Assembly: GCF_015711605.1 (NCBI RefSeq)
Contig: NZ_JABTEZ010000005.1
Span: forward strand, 1-64,000
Reading direction: 5' to 3'
Origin: Planomonospora sp. ID67723
Lineage (GTDB): Bacteria > Actinomycetota > Actinomycetes > Streptosporangiales > Streptosporangiaceae
DNA length: 64,000 nt
Both the position numbers and the translations under genes were made by a program. Under the pieces are notes generated by a model. That model saw nothing but the letters and a program-made list of their open reading frames with translations. It was not told where the DNA came from and did no database searches. Below are positions 8,639 to 18,580 of the stretch, piece by piece (within the stretch, counting starts at the first letter, position 1; every line of letters begins with the position of its first letter).

Positions 8639-9442
8639 CTAGACGGGGAGGGTGAGCGGGCCGCCGCCGAGGCGCTTGAGGACCTCCCCGTGCAGGGAGC
8701 CGTTGGTGCAGATCAGGCTGCCGCCGTCGAGGCCGGGGACACCGGACAGGTCGGTCCAGATGCCGCCGGCCTCCTCGACGATCACGGTCAGGGCCGCGAT
8801 GTCCCACGGAGAAAGCTCGGGTTCGGCGGACACGTCGACCGCGCCCTCGGCGACCATCATGTGGGACCAGAAGTCGCCGTAGGCACGGGTGCGCCAGACG
8901 GACCGGTTCAGGTCGAGGAAGTTGTCGAGCTTGCCGGCCTCCTCCCAGCCGCCGATGCTGGAGTAGGAGAAGGACGCGTCCTCCAGGCGGGCGACCGAGG
9001 ACACCTGGCAGCGGCTGGCCTTGGCCAGGCTCCGGCCGGTCCAGGCGCCGCTGTCACGGGCGGCCCACCAGCGCCGGCCGAGCGCCGGGGCGGAGACCAG
9101 GCCGACGACGACGCGGCCCTGGTCCATCAGGGCGATGAGCGTGGCCCAGACGGGGACGCCGCGGACGTAGTTCTTGGTGCCGTCGATCGGGTCGACGATC
9201 CACGAGCGCGCGCCGTAGCCGGTCGCGCCGAACTCCTCGCCGATCACCGCGTCGCGCGGCCGGGCCCGGCGGAGGGTGCCCCGGATGGACTCCTCGACGG
9301 CCCGGTCGGCGTCGCTCACCGGGGTGAGATCGGGCTTGGTCTCGACGCGCAGATCCACCGCCTTGAACCGGCGCATGGTCAGATCGTCGGCGGCGTCGGC
9401 CATGACGTGCGCGAGGCGCAGGTCGTCGTTGTAACCCGTCAC
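8639..9442 (-). CDS. hisN: Histidinol-phosphatase, inositol-monophosphatase family
   Basis: A 267-residue Mg-dependent phosphatase of the IMPase fold. The metal-binding motifs are intact: GEEF near residue 68, DPIDGTKNYVRG near 83 and PWDIAA near 208. The substrate motif and length fit the actinobacterial HisN group, which performs the histidinol-phosphate step of histidine biosynthesis. A generic inositol monophosphatase cannot be fully excluded. It stands alone. Confidence 0.82.
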   Translation of the reverse strand: MTGYNDDLRLAHVMADAADDLTMRRFKAVDLRVETKPDLTPVSDADRAVEESIRGTLRRARPRDAVIGEEFGATGYGARSWIVDPIDGTKNYVRGVPVWATLIALMDQGRVVVGLVSAPALGRRWWAARDSGAWTGRSLAKASRCQVSSVARLEDASFSYSSIGGWEEAGKLDNFLDLNRSVWRTRAYGDFWSHMMVAEGAVDVSAEPELSPWDIAALTVIVEEAGGIWTDLSGVPGLDGGSLICTNGSLHGEVLKRLGGGPLTLPV

Positions 9443-9602
9443 GGGGGAACGCTACCGCGTCGGCGGCCGGTCGTAGCAGTGCGGTCGCCGAAGCAGAGGA
9501 TCGGATCGTGGCGCCGCAGTTCGCGGAGCGCGCCGTACCGATCATCGATCACCGGGCGGACCGCCCGCCAGCCGCTTTGTTACTCGCTAGTAGCATCGGT
9601 GT

Positions 9603-10046
9603 ATGACTTTTGACGTGGGTGCTTTCATGCTGCGGAGCGTGCCGTTCGCGCGGACGCTGGACATCTCCTTCGAGAAGGTGGAGCCGGGCTTCGCGCTCTG
9701 CCGCATGCCCGATCGCGCCGATCTGCACAACCACCTGGGCGGCCCGCACGCCGGGGCGTTGTTCACCCTCGCCGAGTCCGCCTCCGGCGCCGCGATGCTC
9801 GCCACCTTCGGCGACCAGCTCTCCCGGGCGACCCCGCTGGCGGTGGACGCGGCGATCCGCTACGTGAAGCTCGCGATGGGCGAGGTCGTCGCCGAGGCGC
9901 GCCTGCGGGCCTCGCGGGAGGAGGTCGTGGCCGGGCTCGACGCGGGCGAGCGCCCCGAGTTCGACGTGACCGTCGAGATCAGGACCGCCGACGGCACCCC
10001 GGTCTCGGAGATGACCGTCGCCTGGACCCTGCGCCCCAACCGCTGA
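9603..10046 (+). CDS. Hotdog-fold thioesterase (DUF4442/PaaI-like)
   Basis: A 147-residue single hotdog domain. The segment NHLGGPHAGALFTLAESASG (about residues 41-60) matches the PaaI/DUF4442 active-site region with a histidine and a glutamate on the long helix. It is probably an acyl-CoA thioesterase of unknown substrate. The ATG follows an AT-rich promoter-like stretch (TTTGTTACTCGCTAGTAGCAT), so it may have a very short leader. Confidence 0.78.
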   Translation: MTFDVGAFMLRSVPFARTLDISFEKVEPGFALCRMPDRADLHNHLGGPHAGALFTLAESASGAAMLATFGDQLSRATPLAVDAAIRYVKLAMGEVVAEARLRASREEVVAGLDAGERPEFDVTVEIRTADGTPVSEMTVAWTLRPNR

Positions 10047-10084
10047 CCAGGCCGGCCCGCCGGACCCCGCCGGGGATCCGGCGG

Positions 10085-11191
10085 CTAGGAGGCGTCCGGG
10101 CGGACGTCCTCAGGGGCATCCTCAGGGGCGCCCTCGCGGCTGGAGAGCAGCCGCCGCAGGGAGACCAGGCGGACGGGGTCGGCGTGCCCGGCGGCGACCC
10201 AGCCGTCCAGCGCGCACTCCTCGCTCAGGTGGGTGCAGCCCTTGGGGCAGTTCACCGTGCCCTCCACGAGGTCGGGGAAGCCCGCCAGGACGGTCTCGAC
10301 CGAGACGTGGGCCAGGCCGAAGCTGCGCACGCCCGGCGTGTCGATGATCCAGCCGCCCTCCGGGAGCTCCAGGGCCACGGCCGAGGTGGAGGTGTGCCGG
10401 CCCCGGCCGGTCACCGCGTTGACGTGGGAGACGGCGCGGTTGGCGTCCGGGACCAGCGCGTTCACCAGGGTGGACTTGCCCACCCCCGAATGCCCGACGA
10501 GCACGCTGATCCGGCCCTCCAGCCGCTCGCGCACCTCGCCGAGGTCGCTCCCCTTGCGGAGCACGACGTACGGCACGCCGAGCGGCTCGTAGAGCGAGAC
10601 CAGCTCCTCGGGCGAGGCGAGGTCGGACTTGGTCAGGCAGAGCAGGGGCTCGATGTCGGCGTCGAAGGCCGCCACCAGCATGCGGTCGATCATGCGGGGG
10701 CGGGGCGGAGGGTCGGCCAGCGCGGTGACGATCACCAGCTGGTCGGCGTTGGCGACCACGGGCCGCTCGATGCCGTCGGTGTCCTCGGTGTCGTCGGCGG
10801 AGCGGCGGAGCATCGAGACGCGGGGCTCCACGCGGACGACGCGGGCCAGCGTGTCGGGCTGGCCGGAGACGTCGCCCACCAGCGCCACCCGGTCGCCGAC
10901 CACGATGCCCTTGCGTCCGAGCTCCCGGGCCTTCATGGCCACCACGACCCGGCCGCTCATCGCGGCGCCCTCGGCGCGGTCCTTCCTGCGGCGGCGGCCC
11001 TTCTCCCCCTCGGAGGCGACCAGGCAGGTGTAGCGCCCGCGGTCGACCGCCACGACGAAGCCCGCGACGGCCTCCTCGTGCGCGGGACGGATGCGGGTCC
11101 GCGGCCGGGAACCCTTCCCCGGCCGGACCCTGACGTCGTCCTCGTCGTACTCCCGCTTTCTCAGCGGTCCTCCTCCAGCATCCGCGCCCAC
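10085..11191 (-). CDS. rsgA: Ribosome small-subunit biogenesis GTPase RsgA
   Basis: A circularly permuted GTPase that acts late in 30S assembly. An OB-like N-domain is followed by G4 (TKSD), G1 (GHSGVGKST) and G3 (DTPGVRSFG), and a C-terminal zinc site [12 protein letters not shown]. The frame extends to GTG 11191, overlapping aroA by 31 bases. A CTG at 11164, which has GGAGGAGG just upstream and gives the usual family N-terminus ([13 protein letters not shown]), may be the true start. It is translationally coupled to aroA. Confidence 0.9.
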   Translation of the reverse strand: MGADAGGGPLRKREYDEDDVRVRPGKGSRPRTRIRPAHEEAVAGFVVAVDRGRYTCLVASEGEKGRRRRKDRAEGAAMSGRVVVAMKARELGRKGIVVGDRVALVGDVSGQPDTLARVVRVEPRVSMLRRSADDTEDTDGIERPVVANADQLVIVTALADPPPRPRMIDRMLVAAFDADIEPLLCLTKSDLASPEELVSLYEPLGVPYVVLRKGSDLGEVRERLEGRISVLVGHSGVGKSTLVNALVPDANRAVSHVNAVTGRGRHTSTSAVALELPEGGWIIDTPGVRSFGLAHVSVETVLAGFPDLVEGTVNCPKGCTHLSEECALDGWVAAGHADPVRLVSLRRLLSSREGAPEDAPEDVRPDAS

Positions 11192-12438
11192 ATCGAGGCG
11201 AACTCGGGAAGGGTCTTACCCGTGGTCGCGATGTCCTCCACCTGGACCCCGGGCACGGCCAGCCCGATCACCGCGCCGGCCGTGGCCATCCGGTGGTCGG
11301 CGTAGGAACGGAACACGCCGCCGGTGAGCGGGCGCGGCCGGATCTCCAGGCCGTCCTCGGTCTCGTTCGCGTCGCCGCCGAGATTGTTGATCTCGGCGAC
11401 CAGCGCGGCCAGCCGGTCGGTCTCGTGCCCCCGGATGTGGGCCACGCCGCCGATCCGGCTGGGGGAGTCGGCGAGGGCGGCGAGGGCGGCGATCGTCGGC
11501 GTCAGCTCGGCCACATCGCGCAGGTCGGCCTCGATGCCGGAGATCCGGCCGGTGCCGGTGACCGCCAGTCCCCCGGGCGTGCGCTCGACCCGGGCGCCCA
11601 TCTCCGCCAGCAGGTGGCGGAGCTGGTCGCCCGGCTGGGTGGTCTCGTCCGGCCAGCCGGGGATGACGACCGTGCCACCGGTCACCATCGCGGCGGACAG
11701 GAACGGCGCCGCGTTGGACAGGTCGGGCTCCACCGTGAAGTCCCTGGCCAGGATCGGGCCGGGCTCCACCCGCCAGACGTCGGGCTCGGAGTCGTCGACC
11801 CGCACGCCGTACTCGCGGAGCATCTGGACGGTCATCCGGATGTGCGGCTGCGACGGGACGGGCGGGCCCTGGTGCCGGACCGTCACGCCCTTGGGGAAGC
11901 GGGCGGCGGTCAGCAGCAGGCCGGAGAGGAACTGGGAGGAGCCCGACGCGTCGAGCGTGACCTCGCCCCCGGACAGCGGGCCGCGGATCGTGAACGGCAG
12001 CGCGTCACCGGTCACCTCGGCGCCGAGGGCGCGCAGCGCGGCCAGGATCGTGCCCATCGGGCGCTTGCGGGCGTGCGGGTCGCCGTCGAAGGAGACCTCG
12101 CCGTCGGCCAGGGCGGCCATCGGCGGCACGAAGCGCATCACGGTGCCGGCGAGTCCCACGTCGATCCGCGCCCCGGCGGTGACCGGACCGGGCGTGATCG
12201 TCCAGTCGAGGCTGGAACCGCTCTCGTTGGAGGAGTCCATCGCGGCGCCGAGGGCGCGCAGGGCGTCGGCCATCAGGTCGGAGTCGCGGCTGCGCAGTGC
12301 CAGCCGTACCGTGCCGGGGCCGTCGGCGAGCGCGGCGAGCAGCAGCGCGCGGTTGGTCACCGACTTCGAGCCGGGCAGGGAGACGGTCGCACGCACGGGG
12401 TCGGTCGCGGTCGGGGCGGGCCACAGCGGAGCGGACAT
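11161..12438 (-). CDS. aroA: 3-phosphoshikimate 1-carboxyvinyltransferase (EPSP synthase)
   Basis: A 425-residue shikimate-pathway enzyme that joins shikimate-3-phosphate and phosphoenolpyruvate. It shows the PEP/S3P motif [18 protein letters not shown] near residue 22, [18 protein letters not shown] and the late YADHRMA motif. Length is typical. It overlaps rsgA downstream; the aroA-rsgA pairing is conserved in actinobacteria. Confidence 0.95.
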   Translation of the reverse strand: MSAPLWPAPTATDPVRATVSLPGSKSVTNRALLLAALADGPGTVRLALRSRDSDLMADALRALGAAMDSSNESGSSLDWTITPGPVTAGARIDVGLAGTVMRFVPPMAALADGEVSFDGDPHARKRPMGTILAALRALGAEVTGDALPFTIRGPLSGGEVTLDASGSSQFLSGLLLTAARFPKGVTVRHQGPPVPSQPHIRMTVQMLREYGVRVDDSEPDVWRVEPGPILARDFTVEPDLSNAAPFLSAAMVTGGTVVIPGWPDETTQPGDQLRHLLAEMGARVERTPGGLAVTGTGRISGIEADLRDVAELTPTIAALAALADSPSRIGGVAHIRGHETDRLAALVAEINNLGGDANETEDGLEIRPRPLTGGVFRSYADHRMATAGAVIGLAVPGVQVEDIATTGKTLPEFASMWARMLEEDR

Positions 12439-12566
12439 GTCCGAAAGCCTACCGAGCCCGCCTCACCGGACGGGATCGCGGGGATCGGGAGAGGGGCCGG
12501 CGGGAAGCGTGGGAATAGGAGACGTCACCGGTGACCGGGAAGTGCGGGAAGTGGCAGAGTGGAGGC

Positions 12567-13328
12567 ATGTGCGGGAGATTCGCCTCTGCGCGGGGCAAGC
12601 ACGAGCTGCTGGAGGAGTTCGAGGTCGAGCTCGACGGGGCCGCCGACGACGAGCTCAGGCCCGACTACAACATCGCGCCGACCAAGCCGGTCTACGCGGT
12701 GCTCAGCCGGGTGCCCAAGCAGAGCCCGGAGGGCCGGCCGGTCCGGCAGCTGCGGGTCATGAAGTGGGGGCTGGTCCCGAGCTGGGCCAAGGACCCGTCG
12801 ATCGGCGCAAAGATGATCAACGCGCGGGTGGAGACGGTGGCGGAGAAGCCCTCGTTCCGCAGGGCGTTCGCCGAGCGCAGGTGCCTGCTCCCGGCCGACG
12901 GCTACTTCGAGTGGGCCGTGCTGGAGGAGACCGACGCCAAGGGCAAGCCGAAGAAGCAGCCCTACTATGTCCACCCGGCCGACGGCGGTCCCATGGCGAT
13001 GGCGGGGCTGTACGAGTTCTGGCGGGACCGGGGCCGGCCCGACGACGACCCGCTCGCCTGGCTCACGACCTGCACGATCATCACCACCTCCGCGGTCGAC
13101 GAGGCGGGCAAGGTCCACGACCGCATGCCGATGCTGATCGAGCGCGGCCGGTGGGCCGACTGGCTCGACCCCGGTGTCGCCGACGCCGGAGAGTTCCTGA
13201 TCCCGGCCGGCTCCACCGGCCTGGTCATCCATCCGGTCTCCACCGCGGTGAACTCGGTGCGCAACAACGGGCCGGAGCTCGTCGAGCCGCTGGCGACGGG
13301 CGGGGGCGGCGGTCAGGCGCTCTTCTAA
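12567..13328 (+). CDS. SRAP/YedK (HMCES-like) abasic-site shielding protein
   Basis: A 253-residue SOS-response-associated peptidase-like protein that forms a thiazolidine crosslink with abasic sites in single-stranded DNA. The start must be ATG 12567, because the catalytic cysteine has to be residue 2 after Met removal (MCGRF). Other conserved pieces are WGLVPSWAKDP, NARVETVAEKPSF, ADGYFEW and HDRMP. It is divergent from aroA. Confidence 0.92.
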   Translation: MCGRFASARGKHELLEEFEVELDGAADDELRPDYNIAPTKPVYAVLSRVPKQSPEGRPVRQLRVMKWGLVPSWAKDPSIGAKMINARVETVAEKPSFRRAFAERRCLLPADGYFEWAVLEETDAKGKPKKQPYYVHPADGGPMAMAGLYEFWRDRGRPDDDPLAWLTTCTIITTSAVDEAGKVHDRMPMLIERGRWADWLDPGVADAGEFLIPAGSTGLVIHPVSTAVNSVRNNGPELVEPLATGGGGGQALF

Positions 13329-13490
13329 AAACCCCCGGCAATCCGTGTAAGAACCACCCTCAGTGGGCATCCGGTGAGGAAAGCGAAACCTCCCCCATAA
13401 GGTCACGCGACAAAGAGTCCCCTTCGTGCCTGACGGGGTGTCCGGGGAACCCCGTCGAAGGCCGCCCCCACATCCCGGAGGTGCGGATCC

Positions 13491-13823
13491 GTGAACGACG
13501 CGACCGCGCGTATGCGCCTGGAGAGCATTCTCGCCGAGCTTGACCGGTCGATCAGGGTCCTGCAGGGCGGTCCTCCGGGAGAACGGGACCGGTCGGCCGC
13601 CGATGCCGGATCCGATCTGACCGACGCGGACCGCAACCGGGCGGTGCTCGACGTGGCCGTCCAGCACCGCCGTTCGGTCGTCGAGGCGCTCAAGCGCCTG
13701 GACGACGGGCGCTACGGTCTCTGCGTGGACTGCGGCAGGCCGGTGCCGGAGGGCAGGCTGGAGGCGCGCCCCGAGGCCTCCCGGTGCGTGGAGTGCCAAT
13801 CCCGGCGGGAGCGTCGCCGTTAG
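13491..13823 (+). CDS. DksA/TraR-type C4 zinc-finger protein
   Basis: A 110-residue protein with a helical N-terminal half and a C-terminal four-cysteine zinc finger (CVDCG and, 18 residues on, CVECQ near residues 79-102). This is the architecture of small DksA/TraR-like factors that enter the RNA polymerase secondary channel. The start is GTG 13491 with GGAGG nine bases upstream. The acidic coiled-coil tip typical of DksA is not clearly seen, so a polymerase role is inference. It is convergent with the methyltransferase. Confidence 0.8.
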   Translation: MNDATARMRLESILAELDRSIRVLQGGPPGERDRSAADAGSDLTDADRNRAVLDVAVQHRRSVVEALKRLDDGRYGLCVDCGRPVPEGRLEARPEASRCVECQSRRERRR

Positions 13824-13842
13824 CGCCCCTCCCGCCGGAGGG

Positions 13843-14583
13843 TCACGCCTTGATCGCGCTGGCGACCAGATGGATCCCCACGGTGTCGTCGTCGTCCGGG
13901 TGGGCCTCGAGTTCGGTGCGGACCAGCCAGTTCAGCGCGCGCGAGTCGCTCGCGAGCACGTGGTCGACGGTCGAGGGGGACAGGACGGTGCGGGGCCGTA
14001 CCCACTCGACCTTCAGCCCGGCCTCGGCGAGCAGGTCGCGGAGCTGGGCGCTGCTGAAGCACCGCGTGATGCTCCCGTCCGGCCAGGGCACGAGCATGAC
14101 CTCACCGGTCTGGCGCAGGTGGGCCCAGAAGTTCTGCTCGGCGAGGATCGCCATCCCCAGCACCAGCGAGTCGACGCAGACCAGCGCCCGGCCGCCGGGG
14201 CGCAGCACCCGGGCGATGTCGCTCATCACGGACTCGGCCATGAGCTCCAGCGACATCGCCCGGTCCTCGGCGAGCACGGCGTCCACGCTGCAGTCGGGCA
14301 GGAAGCGCAGGTCGTCGGCACGGACCCGGCGGATCCGGTCGGCGTCCCGCAGGGGCGACTGGCCGTCCAGCGCCTTCCGGAAGTCGATCATCTCGACCAC
14401 CCGGTGCCCGGCTCGCGCCGCCTGCGCCGACCATCGCCCCTGGCCGCGGGAGAGGTCGAGGATGGTGGAGGGGCTCTGCGGGAGCCATCGGCTCAGCTGC
14501 TCGCTGGCGACCGCGCGGTAAAAGGTCCAGTACGGCCCGAGCGTTCCTGAGCCGTTCAGCTCTTCGGCCGGGATGGGCAGCAC
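13843..14583 (-). CDS. Class I SAM-dependent methyltransferase
   Basis: A 246-residue Rossmann methyltransferase. Motif I is somewhat unusual ([19 protein letters not shown] near residues 41-59). Motif II ([11 protein letters not shown]), an acidic segment ([16 protein letters not shown]) and the post-I region ([16 protein letters not shown]) follow. The substrate cannot be deduced. It is divergent from sigR, and the 168-base gap between them holds the SigR-type promoter. Confidence 0.75.
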   Translation of the reverse strand: MLPIPAEELNGSGTLGPYWTFYRAVASEQLSRWLPQSPSTILDLSRGQGRWSAQAARAGHRVVEMIDFRKALDGQSPLRDADRIRRVRADDLRFLPDCSVDAVLAEDRAMSLELMAESVMSDIARVLRPGGRALVCVDSLVLGMAILAEQNFWAHLRQTGEVMLVPWPDGSITRCFSSAQLRDLLAEAGLKVEWVRPRTVLSPSTVDHVLASDSRALNWLVRTELEAHPDDDDTVGIHLVASAIKA

Positions 14584-14681
14584 AAGCGGCTCCTGGCGTC
14601 GGGTTTTCCGGTGGTCTACAGCTACCTGCCGGTACGTATCTTTTTCCCCGTACCGGGTTGTTCGTCACCTTCTATCTTGGG

Positions 14682-14707
14682 GGAACAGATGACTGCCTGG
14701 GCGTGTT
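14682..14707 (+). promoter_or_regulatory. SigR-type (SigH-type) promoter of sigR
   Basis: GGAAC at 14682-14686 and GTT at 14705-14707 are separated by exactly 18 bases. This matches the thiol-stress consensus GGAAT/C-N18-GTT used by SigR and SigH. It lies 45 bases upstream of the long-form ATG of sigR and so supports positive autoregulation, as in Streptomyces. Confidence 0.8.
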
Positions 14708-14751
14708 GCCAACGAACGGCGAACGATCCTTTTCGGGAGGTTGGCAAGCGA

Positions 14752-15474
14752 ATGCTCGCGTTGATCGAACCCGTCACCCGCCCCGGTGATCGGACTTCCC
14801 CTGGTGAGCGGGTATCCTCCGCTCAGTACGGTGTCCCGCGTCAGCAGGACTCCGGCGATCTTAAGGGGGTGGGTCCGGTCCCTGCGACAGACGCGGAGAC
14901 TCTGGAGCAGCGGAGCGCACGGTTCGAGCGGGATGTGATGCCCTATCTCGATCAGCTCTACTCCGCCGCACTCCGGATGACCCGGAACCCGGCGGACGCC
15001 GAGGACCTCCTTCAGGAGACCTTCGCCAAGGCGTTCGCGTCCTTCCACCAGTTCCAGGAAGGCACGAACCTCAAGGCCTGGCTCTACCGCATCCTCACCA
15101 ACACCTTCATCAACAGCTACCGCAAGAAGCAGCGGGAGCCCAAGCAGGCCGGCACCGAGGAGATCGAGGACTGGCAGCTGGCCAGGGCCGAGTCGCACAC
15201 CTCGGCCGGGCTGAAGTCGGCCGAGATCGAGGCGCTCGAACATCTCCCCGACAGCGACGTCAAGGACGCGCTCGCCGCGCTTCCCGAGGAGTTCCGCATC
15301 GCGGTCTATCTCGCCGACGTCGAGGGCTTCCCCTACAAGGAGATCGCGGAGATCATGGGGACCCCCATCGGGACCGTGATGTCGCGGCTCCACCGCGGCC
15401 GGCGGCAACTGCGGACGCAACTGGAGGACTACGCCCGCGAGCGCGGCCTGGTCCCGGCGGAGGGCGCGAAATGA
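14752..15474 (+). CDS. sigR: Thiol-stress ECF sigma factor SigR
   Basis: An ECF sigma factor. Region 2 begins at [19 protein letters not shown] and includes [20 protein letters not shown]. Region 4 is [17 protein letters not shown] followed by the helix-turn-helix [19 protein letters not shown]. Two starts fit. ATG 14752 (GGAGG 11 bases upstream) gives 240 residues. GTG 14869, giving [13 protein letters not shown], gives 201 residues and matches the known short SigR N-terminus. The long form would come from the SigR-dependent promoter just upstream, as described for SigR' in Streptomyces. It directs thioredoxin and low-molecular-weight-thiol responses and is followed by its anti-sigma factor. 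Confidence 0.93.
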   Translation: MLALIEPVTRPGDRTSPGERVSSAQYGVPRQQDSGDLKGVGPVPATDAETLEQRSARFERDVMPYLDQLYSAALRMTRNPADAEDLLQETFAKAFASFHQFQEGTNLKAWLYRILTNTFINSYRKKQREPKQAGTEEIEDWQLARAESHTSAGLKSAEIEALEHLPDSDVKDALAALPEEFRIAVYLADVEGFPYKEIAEIMGTPIGTVMSRLHRGRRQLRTQLEDYARERGLVPAEGAK

Positions 15475-15541
15475 GCAGGCGAGCCGATACGCGTCGTGAG
15501 CTCGCGTCCGCGGGCTCCGAGCACCTGGGCGAGGTGATCGC

Positions 15542-15808
15542 ATGAGCTGTGGAGACCACCACGACACGGACTGTCGCGAGGTCCTGGAGAAGGTCTACAC
15601 CTACCTCGACGGCGAGCTCGACGAGGGCAACTGCGTCGACATCCGCCAGCACCTCGACGAGTGCAGCCCCTGCCTGAAGGAGTACGGCCTGGAGCAGGTC
15701 GTCAAACAACTGGTCGCCAGGCACTGCGGTTGCGACCCCGTTCCCGAGGACCTCCGCGCCAAGATCCTGAGCCGGATCGAGCAGGTCCGCAGCGAGTTGA
15801 CGACCTGA
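15542..15808 (+). CDS. rsrA: Zinc-binding redox anti-sigma factor RsrA
   Basis: An 88-residue ZAS-family anti-sigma factor. Its cysteine and histidine positions (C3, C11, C31, H37, C41, C44, C61, C63) follow the Streptomyces RsrA pattern closely. The core motif is H37-x3-C41-x2-C44. Under disulfide stress it should lose zinc, form a disulfide and release SigR. It begins 67 bases after the sigR stop with a GAGGTG ribosome site. Confidence 0.93.
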   Translation: MSCGDHHDTDCREVLEKVYTYLDGELDEGNCVDIRQHLDECSPCLKEYGLEQVVKQLVARHCGCDPVPEDLRAKILSRIEQVRSELTT

Positions 15809-15859
15809 CCTTCTAGGATCGTCCGTACGGCGATGGCCATACGAACACGGGGGGTCGGC

Positions 15860-16804
15860 ATGCGGGTGCTCGTCACCGGAGGCGCCGGATTCATCGGGTC
15901 AAACCTGGTGGACCGGCTGCTGGAAGACGGTCACGAGGTCACGGTCGTGGACGATCTGTCCTCGGGGGACCGGGCGAATCTCTCCGGCGCGGCGGGCGAC
16001 CCGCGCTTCACCCTGCACGAGATGGACATCCGCGATCCGGGCCTGGCCGACCTGGCCGCCGGCTGGAAGCCGGAGGTCATCTGCCACCTCGCCGCGCAGA
16101 TCAGCGTGCGCAAGAGCGTGGCCGACCCGGTCAACGACGCCCGGCTCAACGTGGAGGGCACGGCCTCGGTCCTGGCCGCCGCCCACCGCGGCGGCACGCG
16201 CAAGGTCGTCTTCGCCTCCTCCGTCGCGGTGTACGGCAGGCCCGCGGTCATCCCGGTCCCCGGGGACGCGGCGACCGACCCGCGCTCGCCGTACGCGGCC
16301 TCGAAGCTGAGCGGGGAGATCTACCTGGCGACCTTCAGGGCGCTCTACGGCATCGACTACACCACGCTCGTGCTCTCCAACGTCTACGGTCCCCGGCAGT
16401 CTCCCGACGGCGAGGCCGGGGTGGTCGCCATCTTCACCGACGGGCTGCTGAACGGCACCCCGACCGTGGTGTACGGCGGGGGCGCCCAGACCCGCGACTA
16501 CATCTTCGTCGAGGACGTGGTGGACGGCTTCGCCCGCGCCTGCGGGGACGTGGGCAACGGCGGCCGGTTCAACCTGGGCACCGGGGTGGAGACGACCGAC
16601 CGGCAGCTGCACACCCTGGTCGCCGAGGCGGCGGGAGCGCCCGACGAGCCGGGCAGTGCCCCCGCCCGGCTGGGAGACCTGCCGGCGATGGCCGTCGACC
16701 CGGCCCCCGCCTTCGAGGCGCTGGGCTGGCGGCCCCGGACGGACCTGGCCACCGGGCTGAAGGCCACCGTCGAGTGGGCGAGGGCACGCTCCGCCACCCG
16801 ATAA
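15860..16804 (+). CDS. NAD-dependent epimerase/dehydratase (UDP-glucose 4-epimerase-like)
   Basis: A 314-residue extended SDR enzyme. The start is ATG 15860, immediately before MRVLVTGGAGFIGSNL. The NAD loop is TGGAGFIGS and the catalytic tyrosine and lysine are in SPYAASK near residues 145-151. FASSVAVYG supplies the serine. It most resembles GalE-type nucleotide-sugar epimerases, but the substrate is not certain. It is monocistronic. Confidence 0.82.
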   Translation: MRVLVTGGAGFIGSNLVDRLLEDGHEVTVVDDLSSGDRANLSGAAGDPRFTLHEMDIRDPGLADLAAGWKPEVICHLAAQISVRKSVADPVNDARLNVEGTASVLAAAHRGGTRKVVFASSVAVYGRPAVIPVPGDAATDPRSPYAASKLSGEIYLATFRALYGIDYTTLVLSNVYGPRQSPDGEAGVVAIFTDGLLNGTPTVVYGGGAQTRDYIFVEDVVDGFARACGDVGNGGRFNLGTGVETTDRQLHTLVAEAAGAPDEPGSAPARLGDLPAMAVDPAPAFEALGWRPRTDLATGLKATVEWARARSATR

Positions 16805-16997
16805 GCCCGATTCACGTACCGAGTGTGCTTGAATGATTACACTTTGCTTGCGATTGGCGGTCTCCCCTCCCCTGTCACGTGCGTTTCTGTAACCTGTTGA
16901 CGAAATCAACGTGGAGGCAGCGCATGTTGAAGGAACCGGTCAGCCGGGCACACTCGGGGATCACCTGGACATGAGCACGCGCCCTTAGGACTCCTGG

Positions 16998-18359
16998 GTG
17001 GCCGCATTGCGTGGACTGCCATGGCCTGCCAAGGTCTATCTCGTCGCCGTCATCGGCGCCGCCTTCGGGCTGCTCTGGCGCAGCGTGGTGAGCGGCGGCT
17101 TCGAGCCGCTCGACTGGTCCACGCTGCTGGTCCTGGCCCTGCTGTTCCTGGTGTGCGAGTCGATGCCGACCCTGCTCAGCGTCCGGCAGACCGCGGTCTC
17201 GGTCAGCTTCTCGGCCGCGCTCGCCGCGGTGGTGCTCGTCGGGCCCGAGGGCGCCGCGCTGGTCGGCATGACGGCGGTGCTGAGCGTGCATCCGGGGCTG
17301 TCGCCGCTGAAGCGGTTGTTCAACGGCTCCCAGTTCGCCATCTGCGGGTACGCCGCGGGCTGGGTCTACGCGGAGCTGCTCGGCGGCAGGTTCGGCGTGC
17401 CCGGTGTCACCGGGCCTGACTTCAACGAGGTGATCGTGCCGTTCGCGGGCGCGGCGGCGGTGTTCGTGCCGCTCAACTTCGCCCTGATCGCGCTCGTCCT
17501 CGTCACGACGGGCCAGGCCGACCAGGTTCCGCTGCGCGGGCTGGCCCAGTTCCTGGTCTCCTATCTGGGGTACGCCACCTTCGGCCTGCTGATCGCGGGG
17601 CTCTGGGCGACGGTCAGCTCCATCTCCGCGGTGCTGGTGCTGGTCCCGCTGTTCGTCGCCCGCTGGGCCTTCGGCCAGTACCTCGCGCAGCAGCGCTCCT
17701 ACGACGCCACGATCGCCGCCCTCTGCCAGGCGGTGGAGACCAAGGACTACTACACCCGCGGCCACTGCACCCGCGTCTCCCTGGCCTCGGGCATGATCGC
17801 CGAGGAGATAGGGATGGGTCCCGAGCGGCTGCGGGCGATCCGCTACGCCGGCATGCTGCACGATGTGGGCAAGCTGGGCGTCCCGACGAAGGTGCTGCAG
17901 AAGGACGGGCCGCTCACCGAGGAGGAGTTCGCCGCCATCCAGCTCCACCCGATGCGCGGCCTGGAGATCGTGCGCGGCATCGACTTCCTGGACGAGGCGT
18001 TCGCCGGGATCATGCACCATCACGAGCGCGTCGACGGCAGGGGCTACCCGATGGGGCTCGCCGGGGAGGAGATCCCGGAGTTCGCCCGGATCATCGCGGT
18101 GGCCGACGCCTTCGACGCGATGACCTCCGACCGCTCCTACCGCAACGCCCGGCCCGTCGAGGTCGCCACGGCCGAGCTGCGCAAGGGCGCGGGCACCCAG
18201 TTCGACCCGGTGATGGTCGGCGCCTTCATCAAGGCTCTGGACCGCGACGGCTGGGAGCCCACGCGCAAGGTCACCCCTCCGCCGGAGGGCGAGGCGGAGA
18301 CCGCCACCAAGGACCACGACGATCCGACCATGCCGATCCAGGTGGTTTCGGAGCGATGA
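16998..18359 (+). CDS. Membrane HD-GYP domain protein (putative cyclic-di-GMP phosphodiesterase)
   Basis: A 453-residue protein with about six to seven N-terminal membrane helices (residues 10-225) and a C-terminal HD-GYP domain. The catalytic motifs are intact: HDVGKLGVP near residue 289 and HHERVDGRGYP near 339. It probably hydrolyses cyclic di-GMP or a related dinucleotide at the membrane. The sensor region has no named domain that I recognise. Its TGA overlaps the ATG of the tandem-repeat reading frame, which in turn overlaps the next HD gene, so all three may be translated in series. Confidence 0.85.
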   Translation: MAALRGLPWPAKVYLVAVIGAAFGLLWRSVVSGGFEPLDWSTLLVLALLFLVCESMPTLLSVRQTAVSVSFSAALAAVVLVGPEGAALVGMTAVLSVHPGLSPLKRLFNGSQFAICGYAAGWVYAELLGGRFGVPGVTGPDFNEVIVPFAGAAAVFVPLNFALIALVLVTTGQADQVPLRGLAQFLVSYLGYATFGLLIAGLWATVSSISAVLVLVPLFVARWAFGQYLAQQRSYDATIAALCQAVETKDYYTRGHCTRVSLASGMIAEEIGMGPERLRAIRYAGMLHDVGKLGVPTKVLQKDGPLTEEEFAAIQLHPMRGLEIVRGIDFLDEAFAGIMHHHERVDGRGYPMGLAGEEIPEFARIIAVADAFDAMTSDRSYRNARPVEVATAELRKGAGTQFDPVMVGAFIKALDRDGWEPTRKVTPPPEGEAETATKDHDDPTMPIQVVSER

Positions 18360-18580
18360 GCCGCCGAGCGAGCGCAGCGAGTGAGAAGGCGGATGCGACC
18401 GTCCAGTGCAGGGCGATGAGCCGCCGAGCGAGCGCAGCGAGTGAGAAGGCGGATGCGACCGTCCAGTGCAGGGCGATGAGCCGCCGAGCGAGCGCAGCGA
18501 GTGAGAAGGCGGATGCGACCGTCCAGTGCAGGGCGATGAGCCGCCGAGCGAGCGCAGCGAGTGAGAAGGCGGATGCGACC
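18356..18580 (+). repeat. 60-bp tandem repeat, three full copies and most of a fourth (MIRU-like)
   Basis: The unit beginning ATGAGCCGCCGAGCGAGCGC repeats with identical sequence at 18356, 18416, 18476 and 18536; the last copy diverges after about 44 bases. The position between two genes with ATGA overlaps on both sides is the arrangement of mycobacterial interspersed repetitive units. Perfect identity means recent expansion, and copy number probably varies between strains. Confidence 0.9.

Noticed and set aside
18356-18580. CRISPR array
   Set aside because: The 60-base units are contiguous with no unique spacers, and no cas genes are present.
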